This document shows positions 32,973 to 38,797 of a stretch of DNA of 38,797 bases, in pieces. Origin of the DNA: Acidobacteriota bacterium (GTDB lineage: Bacteria; Acidobacteriota; Thermoanaerobaculia; Thermoanaerobaculales; Sulfomarinibacteraceae); assembly GCA_013152895.1 (NCBI GenBank), contig JAADFN010000172.1:1-38797 (forward strand), given 5' to 3'. How positions within the stretch are numbered: the first letter of the stretch is position 1; each line of letters starts with the position of its first letter. The position numbers and the translations under genes are program-made. The notes below the pieces were generated by a model. The model did not search any database, had not been told where the DNA came from, and saw nothing but the letters and a program-made list of their open reading frames with translations.

Positions 32973-33644
32973 CTACGAGCCGCGGCGCTTGAGCCGTCCA
33001 AGCAGGCTGCCGTTATTCTCCTTACCGGGTTCCTCGGTCGAGGCGAGCACCTCGGCCGCGCGGCGATTCGAAGGATCTTGCGCCAGGACCTCTTCAGCCA
33101 GCCGCCTCGCACGCAATTTCATGCCGGAGGACAAGAAGTATGCCGCGGCTTGAGCCTTGAGTGCGATGTCGTTGGGCTCGAGCTGGACCGAACGATCGAT
33201 GTGCCGCAAGCCCGTCCTCTGTTGTCCCGGGATTTTCAGGAGGGTTCGCCCGAGGAAGAAATGAGCCTTCGAGCTCGTCCCATCGAGGTAGACGGCTCGC
33301 TCGAGTGTTTCCCGGGCCGTCACGAGGTCGCCCTCCTTGAGAGCCTGGGCGCCCTTCACGGTGAGCTTCTTGGCCTCCTCGCTGGACTCTGGGATGCCGG
33401 TTGATTGGCTACTCCGATTCATGGAGAGGTCCCGGTCGTACGCATCGCGTGACGCCTGATGGCTCAAGACGTTAAACGCCTCGGTGATCTGTTGAAACCG
33501 CTTTTCGGCGTCCTGGCGTTGCGCGCCCGGGAAGCGATCGGGATGGTATTTTAACGTCAACAGCCGAAACGCCGCCCTGATGTCATCCAGAGTTGCGTCC
33601 TCGGGAACCCCCAAAACGTCATAATACGTTACGCCCTGGCTCAT
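32973..33644 (-). CDS. DnaJ-domain and TPR protein
   Basis: 223-residue protein with an N-terminal J domain (about 5-70; HPD at 34-36, which stimulates Hsp70 ATPase) and two to three tetratricopeptide-like repeats (about 90-195; LKEGDLVTARETLERAVYLDG, AHFFLGRTLLKIPGQQRTGLRHIDRSV). The zinc-finger and C-terminal domains of DnaJ are absent, so it is an accessory co-chaperone. The start has no Shine-Dalgarno. The link to PP2C in a probable operon is not explained by known biology. Confidence 0.8.
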   Translation of the reverse strand: MSQGVTYYDVLGVPEDATLDDIRAAFRLLTLKYHPDRFPGAQRQDAEKRFQQITEAFNVLSHQASRDAYDRDLSMNRSSQSTGIPESSEEAKKLTVKGAQALKEGDLVTARETLERAVYLDGTSSKAHFFLGRTLLKIPGQQRTGLRHIDRSVQLEPNDIALKAQAAAYFLSSGMKLRARRLAEEVLAQDPSNRRAAEVLASTEEPGKENNGSLLGRLKRRGS

Positions 33645-33736
33645 GTTTCAAAAACCGCCTCTTGCTCTTCGTATTTCACATCCGCACCTTCTTTTTACCA
33701 CAAACGCCGGCGCGTAGCACTCTTTTATACTCACAT

Positions 33737-34813
33737 TCATCGCCGTTGAGCGAGGAGTTGTAATGCTCGCTTACGAACCGCCGAGTCGATATTCCGGTTC
33801 ATGCTCATCTTTTTCAAGTGCCGGATATTCAAACGCGGGAGAAGCCTGAGGGCGATCTGGATGGGCGTCTTGGGATTCTCCACCAGGGAATGGATAATCG
33901 GGTACCGCCGTATCCAGCGTGGATTTTGAGCGATCAGCCGGGTGACTTCCTCCGAAGCGCTTCGCAGCGACGCGAATCTCTCAACCTCGCCATCCGTGAG
34001 CTTGGGGCTCGCCAACACGGCACGGACAACGATGCGGTTGCGCGAGTTGACGAGGATGCTCCGTTCTTCCTGGCTTCCCTTCAGAGCACGAATGACCTTT
34101 TCATGGGTGGACATGCGCAACAATCGTGCAAACGCGCCCTCGCCCTTCTTTTCGGCGCGTTCAGCCAGCTCCTCGTCCGGTGTGGGGGGAAGCGGAAGGT
34201 CTTGGGTATTTGGAAGATGAGAGCCGAGTGCCCTGAGAGCTGTCAGCGCCTCTTCAATCGAAGGGCTGGGTTCGATCTCCGTGGCTTCGGGCGCCGCAGC
34301 CGCAGCCTTGACGATGAACTCGTCTTCGAACTCTTTCACCCGCCGCAGTACAACGTTGTTGATCTGTGGATTGGCCCTGAGATCTTCCAGCAATTCGAGA
34401 CAGGACAGGAGCCGGACCTGGTTCGTAACGATGATGTCCTGAACGAGCGCCGAGCCGTGCCTGGCAAGAACTCTCAACGTTTCATCAGCGACGCCTGCGT
34501 GCTGCGCCACGGCCGCCCAAACTTCCTCTTCGTTCCGGATCCGGATGAGAATATCGAGCTCTATGGAGGCCTTGTGGGGGTCTTCGAGCCATTCAAGGAT
34601 GAATGCCACCCCCTCCTGGACAACGGAAGCACGTGCAAGATCGGCGAGCTCCGGATCTGGATCGGCCGAGAGAATGAGCTGAAGACGAAAAACATCCTCG
34701 TGAGATATGGGCAGCAGCCCCTGCGCGGCAAAGAGCCGAACCTGCCTGGCAACCGTTCCGGCGAGAATGCCGTCAACGAGTTGCTCAACCGAACCGATCG
34801 CGCCGTTATTCAT
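33737..34813 (-). CDS. Helical-repeat protein A, downstream of rodZ
   Basis: 358 residues without a signal or membrane segment. I recognise no named family, but it shows a repeated pattern of short helices around NP.TP: LVENPKTPIQIALRLLPRLNIRHLKKMSMNR, LIAQNPRWI, DILIRIRNEEEVWAAVAQH. This suggests an ARM/HEAT or LRV-like solenoid. The middle (about 180-230) is acidic and Pro-rich, probably a linker. Its C-terminus is clearly paralogous to protein B (35630-36367): both end in a hydrophobic segment, a run of RL....L, and an Arg-rich QLL or QLV. The ATG overlaps the rodZ stop by eight bases. Confidence 0.7.
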   Translation of the reverse strand: MNNGAIGSVEQLVDGILAGTVARQVRLFAAQGLLPISHEDVFRLQLILSADPDPELADLARASVVQEGVAFILEWLEDPHKASIELDILIRIRNEEEVWAAVAQHAGVADETLRVLARHGSALVQDIIVTNQVRLLSCLELLEDLRANPQINNVVLRRVKEFEDEFIVKAAAAAPEATEIEPSPSIEEALTALRALGSHLPNTQDLPLPPTPDEELAERAEKKGEGAFARLLRMSTHEKVIRALKGSQEERSILVNSRNRIVVRAVLASPKLTDGEVERFASLRSASEEVTRLIAQNPRWIRRYPIIHSLVENPKTPIQIALRLLPRLNIRHLKKMSMNRNIDSAVRKRALQLLAQRR

Positions 34814-35633
34814 TCTGTGCCGTCGTACGGAGGACCTTCATCTCGCCGCGCCCGGAGATCTCGAGGTTGAGCACCTCCCCCGGATCGCCGAGATCCTCAT
34901 ACGTCTTCTTGCCAACAGAGAGGATGACACCCGCCGCGTTTCCCAAAGTGAGCGTGATCGGCGCCGGAGCATGAATGCGAACGTCTTGGCCTTCCAGGAG
35001 GAGCTGTTGCGCATATTTACCGTTCACATCCCGGTACCGGATCCAGCATTCTCTCCCCGGTTTCACGTGGAGTGAGAATGTGACGGCCCTTCCCTCTTCG
35101 CTCGGCTGGGGGGTGGCCTCGCGCACGGCCGCCGTGGCCCGTGGCACCGGCCGGGTTGCGGCTGACTGCGACCGTTGAACTTTTTCATTCGCCCGCGATA
35201 CCTTCCCGAATGTCCGGGCGCTTCGCTGGTGCCAGATGGCGACTCCAGCGATCAGGATGACGACGCCGATCAGGCTAAGCGGGAGCCAGACCCACCATCT
35301 GAAGGTCCGGCGCGGTGCCTTTGGGACGACGAGGACGGTGGGATGCGTCCCGGAATCGGACAAGAACCGCTCCCATGCGGCATCGAACCAACCGGTCAGC
35401 CGCTCTTCGTCGAACCCGATGATCCGTGCATATTGCCGGACGAAATTCCTCGAGAAAACCCGTTCCGGCAAGTACTGAAACGCGCCATCTTCCAGGGCCT
35501 TGAGAACGCGAACCGACACCTTGGTCTCGGCGGAAATATCCTCCAGGAGCAGCCCGGCGCTCTCGCGCAACCGGCTCAGCTCCTTTCCAAAGGAGCTCGG
35601 ATCCGCCGGGGCTTGGCTTGCTGGCTTCATCAT
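34806..35633 (-). CDS. rodZ: RodZ-like cell-shape protein
   Basis: 275 residues with the RodZ order: an N-terminal cytosolic helix-turn-helix of the HTH_25/Xre type (15-85; GKELSRLRESAGLLLEDISAETKVS, RVFSRNFVRQYARIIG), a membrane helix (about 109-131, WWVWLPLSLIGVVILIAGVAIW), a basic/Ala-rich linker, and a periplasmic DUF4115-like domain (185-265; FSLHVKPGRECWIRYRD). RodZ links MreB to the membrane in rod-shaped cells. TAGAAT ends six bases before the ATG; the same ATG overlaps the stop of repeat protein B by four bases, so translation may also be coupled. Confidence 0.82.
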   Translation of the reverse strand: MMKPASQAPADPSSFGKELSRLRESAGLLLEDISAETKVSVRVLKALEDGAFQYLPERVFSRNFVRQYARIIGFDEERLTGWFDAAWERFLSDSGTHPTVLVVPKAPRRTFRWWVWLPLSLIGVVILIAGVAIWHQRSARTFGKVSRANEKVQRSQSAATRPVPRATAAVREATPQPSEEGRAVTFSLHVKPGRECWIRYRDVNGKYAQQLLLEGQDVRIHAPAPITLTLGNAAGVILSVGKKTYEDLGDPGEVLNLEISGRGEMKVLRTTAQNE

Positions 35634-36367
35634 CGTCGGATTCTACCACCGCTTTGCGTCTCTTCCCGCCGCCGTTGTACCAGTTGCCGCGCACCTCGCT
35701 TGACCTCGGGCGGAGCTTCAATGGCGGAAGAGATCTCTTCCAGGTCTTTCAATGATAGACGCACCAGTATGCTCAGAGAAACGGGAAGCGGAGTATTCGG
35801 ATGAACCGCAACGGCGACCCTGACTTGCGTGTAGTTCCCCCACCGCCTGTGGCCGGAGATGTGGCCGAGAATACCGGGGGGAATGTGCTTTTTTCGCAGA
35901 AGAAACAGGACGTCATTTTCCGCCATTCGAGGATTGTCCAGCAAAGCTTCCAGCACCCGTTCATCCTCCTGATCGGTCAAAAGACGAATCAGAGGTCGAT
36001 GGGCGCACCGGGCCAGAGCGACCAGCTCTCCAAGCGTCAACCCATGCACACGCCGGACAATGACCCTTTCGGCGTTTCGACGGATCAAGGGGGGCGTCCG
36101 TGGATTCTGGGCGACATGTACCAGGGAGAGCCACGGCAATGTTCCCAGCATGTGGAGCGCCGTGCCAAACTCCAGTCCTGGAAAACCAGCGATCCGTTCG
36201 CGTACAGCGTGAGCCTGGAGGTGCTGCTCGCTTTGAAGGATGCTCTCGACAATCGACAGCGAACAGTATGGATTCCTCAGAACTTCAAGCGCCTCGAGCT
36301 GGTCGAGCTCGCGTGTTCGGACAAGCTCCTCGAGCTCCTGGGTCCCCATCTCCCCGATCGGTTTCAT
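35630..36367 (-). CDS. Helical-repeat protein B, upstream of rodZ
   Basis: 245 residues, no signal peptide. It has repeats of the form helix-NP.TP-helix: EVLRNPYCSLSIVESILQ, VAQNPRTPPLIRRNAERVI, EALLDNPRMAENDVLFLLRK, VAVHPNTPLPVSLSILVRL. The C-terminus matches the end of protein A. I chose ATG 36367 because TACCAT ends six bases upstream; the frame is open to 36547, but those 60 residues are Arg/Pro-rich and lie over the type 2 repeat. It starts a tight cluster with rodZ and protein A. A scaffold or binding platform is a guess. Confidence 0.68.
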   Translation of the reverse strand: MKPIGEMGTQELEELVRTRELDQLEALEVLRNPYCSLSIVESILQSEQHLQAHAVRERIAGFPGLEFGTALHMLGTLPWLSLVHVAQNPRTPPLIRRNAERVIVRRVHGLTLGELVALARCAHRPLIRLLTDQEDERVLEALLDNPRMAENDVLFLLRKKHIPPGILGHISGHRRWGNYTQVRVAVAVHPNTPLPVSLSILVRLSLKDLEEISSAIEAPPEVKRGARQLVQRRREETQSGGRIRR

Positions 36368-36373
36368 ATGCCG

Positions 36374-36379
36374 ATGGTA
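36374..36379 (-). promoter_or_regulatory. -10-like TACCAT for a leaderless repeat protein B mRNA
   Basis: TACCAT on the minus strand ends six bases (CGGCAT) before the ATG at 36367. No Shine-Dalgarno lies between. Confidence 0.35.
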
Positions 36380-36473
36380 CCCCATCGCACGGCACGCCCT
36401 CGCCCTTCGTTCGGGGGGTCCAGATGTCAGAAAAGTTCGCCCGCATCTCTCACCGGGCTTCCTGCTGCGACCT

Positions 36474-36518
36474 CGGATATGCCTGCGCGCCGTTTCTCGC
36501 GGCGGCACCGCCGGCAAC
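36474..36518. repeat. Intergenic repeat, type 2, copy D
   Basis: Second copy of the block at 30073-30098, on the same strand: TTTCTCGCGGCGG at 36493 and CGCCGGCAAC at 36509, with CGGATA at 36474. CGGCGG CA CCGCCG forms a perfect inverted repeat here. It lies in the 238-bp gap between the PrsW-like gene and repeat protein B; I see nothing else in that gap but the -10 at 36374. Confidence 0.5.
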
Positions 36519-36605
36519 GTGTCCCGAGCCGGCTCCACCTTGTCCAAACCACGGCACTGACCGACGCCTCCGCGATCCCGCGACGAAAGTCCATGGACAT
36601 GCGGG

Positions 36606-37586
36606 CTAGAGCTCAGGGTTGTCCGAAGGCGCCAGGATGCTTCTCAGGTGTTCCCTGATTTTGACGATTTCCAAGCCTGCAAGCTCACTGCCATCCCTGC
36701 GGTGCGCACGAAGGCTGTATTTCCTAAACGCCAATCTCGACAGCAGGCGCGCCAGCACGGTTCTCTCCCGTCGTTCGGGCCACCAGCGGGAACGGATGCG
36801 GCGCACATAGAAGGGCACAATTTCGGGAACCCATCCGGGGACGACGCCGAGCTCGGCCTCTTCTTCCAGCTCACGCCGAAGGATTCTTCTCTCCCCCCAA
36901 TAAAGCAGGCCCAGGAGCACGCAGACGAGAACGATGACCGCGCCAAGCTCGACAGCCAGGCTGGAGCGCGCAGGAATGTCAAGCCACCTCGCCAACCTTG
37001 GAATACCCAGGGAAATCCCCGCGGCGATCGCAAACGCTCCAACCAGCCAGAGGAGCCGCACAACGAATGAAGAGCGCAGACGGCCGAAGCCCAGCATGGC
37101 GCCCGCCGCGCCAGAGACGAGCATGCTCCACAGCAGGCCAAGAAAGACCTCGCCACTGACATGGGCAAGTGACAGGTTCGCCATCCGGCTCACGTGAGCG
37201 AGCACGACCTGGACCAAGAGCCAGAGCGTCCCGAAGCCAGCCCCCATCACGGCGCCGTACACGAACAGGTCCACCGGGCCATCGGCCCCCCTGCCCAGCC
37301 GTACGATCGCGAGCAAGCCCACGATCTGTAGAATCACCGGGATAAGCCCGGTGACGTGATGGAGAGCAAACCAGCTCAACCCATGCACGCCCGTCAGCCC
37401 GGCGAGCCTCGGCATCAGGATGAAGATCACTTCGACCAGGCCGCCCCACGTGAATGCGACGCCGGCGTCGGCGAGCAGGCCCTCTTCGTACCGGTCAATC
37501 CACCACAGGACGACAAGCACCAGCCAGACCAGGGCCACGGCCTGGGCGAGGATAAGGGCGCTCATGGTAGTCATCGAGATGCTCAT
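36606..37586 (-). CDS. PrsW-like polytopic membrane protein, probably non-catalytic
   Basis: 326 residues with about eight membrane helices and a basic cytosolic tail (about 245-326). It resembles the PrsW/M82 fold: WWIDRYEEGLLADAGVAFTWGG (PrsW proteins have a D-R-x-E-P run here), and GPVDLFVYGAVMGAGFGTLWLL (PrsW: D..VYG...GAGF...EN). The EExxK catalytic box of PrsW is absent; the matching position reads HHVTGLIPVILQIVG, and the EN after GAGF is missing. It may be an inactive relative or another family. The ATG overlaps the ribF stop by four bases (ATGA). Confidence 0.6.
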   Translation of the reverse strand: MSISMTTMSALILAQAVALVWLVLVVLWWIDRYEEGLLADAGVAFTWGGLVEVIFILMPRLAGLTGVHGLSWFALHHVTGLIPVILQIVGLLAIVRLGRGADGPVDLFVYGAVMGAGFGTLWLLVQVVLAHVSRMANLSLAHVSGEVFLGLLWSMLVSGAAGAMLGFGRLRSSFVVRLLWLVGAFAIAAGISLGIPRLARWLDIPARSSLAVELGAVIVLVCVLLGLLYWGERRILRRELEEEAELGVVPGWVPEIVPFYVRRIRSRWWPERRERTVLARLLSRLAFRKYSLRAHRRDGSELAGLEIVKIREHLRSILAPSDNPEL

Positions 37587-38548
37587 AGCGTCACGAGGTC
37601 CAAACGTTCGAGAGGGTGGTTGAGAAACCAGAGGCGCGCGGATGCCACGTCGCGGCGGATCTGGGTCACCAGGTCCATCGGCGACGAAAACACCTTCTCG
37701 TCACGGATCTTCTCAAAAAAGAAGATCCTGACTTTTTCCCGGTACACGTCCGCAGTGAAATCGAGCAGGTGGCTTTCGACCGTTGTCGAGTAGTTCTCAT
37801 ACACCGTGGGGCGTACCCCGATATTGGTCACGGACGGGAAGGTCCGGCCAAACGACGGGATGTACACAGCCGTGATGTAGACGCCGTGAGACGGGTACAG
37901 CTCATTTTCAATCGCAGTGTTGAGCGTCGGAAACCCGAGCTTTCTCCCGAGGCGTTCCCCCGTAAACACCCGTCCATCGATGAAGAGAGGACGACCAAGG
38001 AGCTTCCAGACCACGTCAATCCTTCCCCGGGCAACCTCCCTCCGGATCCGGGTCGATGACACGACCGCCCCGTCGAGAACAACCGGTGCAACGCCGTGAG
38101 CCGTGAACCCGAATTGCCGCCCCATCCGCTGCAGGAGCTCGACATCTCCACCTCGATCGGCGCCAAAGCGGAAGTTTTGCCCGATGTACACATGACTGAC
38201 GGCGAGCCGATCCGCCAGGATGCGCTGAACGAAATCGGCTGCGTCCATCCGCGCCAATCGATGCGTGAACGGTGCGACGATGGCCACGTCGATTCCGTGC
38301 CTTTCGAGGAGCTGGAGCCGCTGGTCCATGGTCGTCATCAATCGCGGTGCATCCTTCGGCTGAAGGAGCTTCAACGGATGGGGATCAAACGTCAACGCGG
38401 CTGCGAGCGTCTCCTCCGCCCTGCTCGTTTCCTTCACCTGGCGGAGGATTTCCTGGTGCCCGATATGTACGCCGTCGAAGTTCCCGATGGTGAGGACGGC
38501 GCCCCGGGGAGGCTCCACACCCAGCAGCGGATCACGAACGATTTGCAC
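37583..38548 (-). CDS. ribF: Bifunctional riboflavin kinase / FAD synthetase
   Basis: Makes FMN and then FAD from riboflavin in the cytosol. 321 residues with the FAD synthetase N-terminal domain (about 15-175; LTIGNFDGVHIGHQE, the nucleotidyltransferase HxGH motif; YIGQNFRFG; VSSTRIRR) and the riboflavin kinase domain (about 180-310; GERLGRKLGFPTLN, GVYITAVYI, VTNIGVRPT, EVESHLLDF-like VESHLLDFTADVY). The start is GTG at 38548, overlapping the rimO stop by 17 bases. Confidence 0.95.
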   Translation of the reverse strand: MQIVRDPLLGVEPPRGAVLTIGNFDGVHIGHQEILRQVKETSRAEETLAAALTFDPHPLKLLQPKDAPRLMTTMDQRLQLLERHGIDVAIVAPFTHRLARMDAADFVQRILADRLAVSHVYIGQNFRFGADRGGDVELLQRMGRQFGFTAHGVAPVVLDGAVVSSTRIRREVARGRIDVVWKLLGRPLFIDGRVFTGERLGRKLGFPTLNTAIENELYPSHGVYITAVYIPSFGRTFPSVTNIGVRPTVYENYSTTVESHLLDFTADVYREKVRIFFFEKIRDEKVFSSPMDLVTQIRRDVASARLWFLNHPLERLDLVTL

Positions 38549-38797
38549 GTGATCCTCCCCGGCCCGTCACGATCCGGAGCGGCCCGCCATCCCCACCCGG
38601 CTCTTCGATGACGGCGACGATCCGTCCGATCACGTCGTACGGATGGGCCTCCGTGATCTCAACCTCGACGAGCGACCCGGCGGGCGCAGACCCATCGTTG
38701 ATGAGCAATCTACCATCGGTTTCCGGCGCCTGCCGGGCAAGACGCCCTTCGGTGAGAAGCTCCATCTCTTCGAGGGGCCCGCACACCAGCGCCTGGC
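38532..38797 (-). CDS. rimO: Ribosomal protein S12 methylthiotransferase RimO, C-terminal part
   Basis: Partial gene running off the right edge; its last 87 codons are visible. The segment ETDGRLLINDGSAPAGSLVEVEITEAHPYDVIGRIV is the C-terminal TRAM domain typical of RimO (beta-methylthiolation of S12 Asp89). The radical-SAM domain lies outside the window. MiaB would be the other candidate, but a full MiaB gene is already present, and the PYDVIGRI ending fits RimO better. It is probably cotranscribed with ribF. Confidence 0.78.
   Translation of the reverse strand, partial: QALVCGPLEEMELLTEGRLARQAPETDGRLLINDGSAPAGSLVEVEITEAHPYDVIGRIVAVIEEPGGDGGPLRIVTGRGGSRANRS

Noticed and set aside
36368-36547. 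A 60-codon N-terminal extension of repeat protein B
   Set aside because: The extension is Arg/Pro-rich, overlaps the type 2 repeat and has no start signal; the start at 36367 has a -10-like site at the usual spacing.
1-38797. tRNA, rRNA, CRISPR array or IS transposase
   Set aside because: No gap is large enough for rRNA. I saw no cloverleaf-like gene, no regular spacer array and no transposase motif in any frame.

Overview
The window is a gene-dense, GC-rich chromosomal segment from a Gram-negative (diderm) bacterium. It carries outer-membrane LPS-export genes (an LptF/LptG-like permease, an LptC/LptA-like protein, lptB), rpoN, a long-form hibernation factor, a regulatory phosphotransferase cluster with HPr kinase, scpAB, parAB, rodZ, accA and ribF. 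I see no phage, IS transposase, CRISPR array, rRNA or tRNA. The lineage cannot be fixed from the sequence alone. The gene order, the fused Lpt proteins and a secreted coiled-coil protein ending in a PPGW tail remind me of Acidobacteriota and related deep diderm phyla; this is a low-to-moderate confidence guess.

Layout, left to right. (1) 1-5.3 kb: an OPT-family transporter (-) diverges from a large PAS/GAF hybrid histidine kinase (+). (2) 5.4-7.6 kb: a eukaryotic-type UDP-glucose pyrophosphorylase (-) and a lytic transglycosylase (+) diverge from a 20-bp intergenic stretch holding two overlapping -10 elements. (3) 7.7-9.8 kb: an M50 metalloprotease followed by scpA and scpB (+). (4) 9.79-9.94 kb: a palindromic MITE-like element between convergent genes. 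(5) 9.9-14.7 kb: an unknown membrane protein (-), a hotdog thioesterase and a serine hydrolase (+), and a fused LptF-LptG permease (-). (6) 14.7-18.1 kb: a 356-bp intergenic region with two DnaA-box-like repeats and an AT-rich stretch, then parB, parA and miaB (all -). (7) 18.3-29.9 kb: a long minus-strand array. Read in the direction of transcription it is accA, fused lptC-lptA, lptB, rpoN (frameshifted), hpf, ptsN, hprK, rapZ, a mannose-type EIIA, HPr, ptsI, a cupin and a secreted coiled-coil protein, mostly with 1-17 base overlaps. (8) 30.1-38.8 kb: again all minus strand. Read in the direction of transcription it is rimO (partial), ribF, a PrsW-like membrane protein, a repeat protein, rodZ, a second repeat protein, a DnaJ-TPR protein, a PP2C phosphatase, an archaeal-type phosphoglycerate mutase and a MPGP-type HAD phosphatase.

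Functional themes: LPS transport is built from two fused chains plus LptB. A PTS phosphorelay without EIIB/EIIC sits beside rpoN and hpf, so it is probably regulatory. Cell-shape and division functions (rodZ, parAB, scpAB, lytic transglycosylase) are scattered between. The most unusual signals are below gene level. Many genes have a TANNNT hexamer exactly 6-9 bases before the ATG and no Shine-Dalgarno, which predicts leaderless mRNAs. lptB appears to start at CTG. rpoN is split by a single-base frameshift. There are three kinds of short intergenic repeat.
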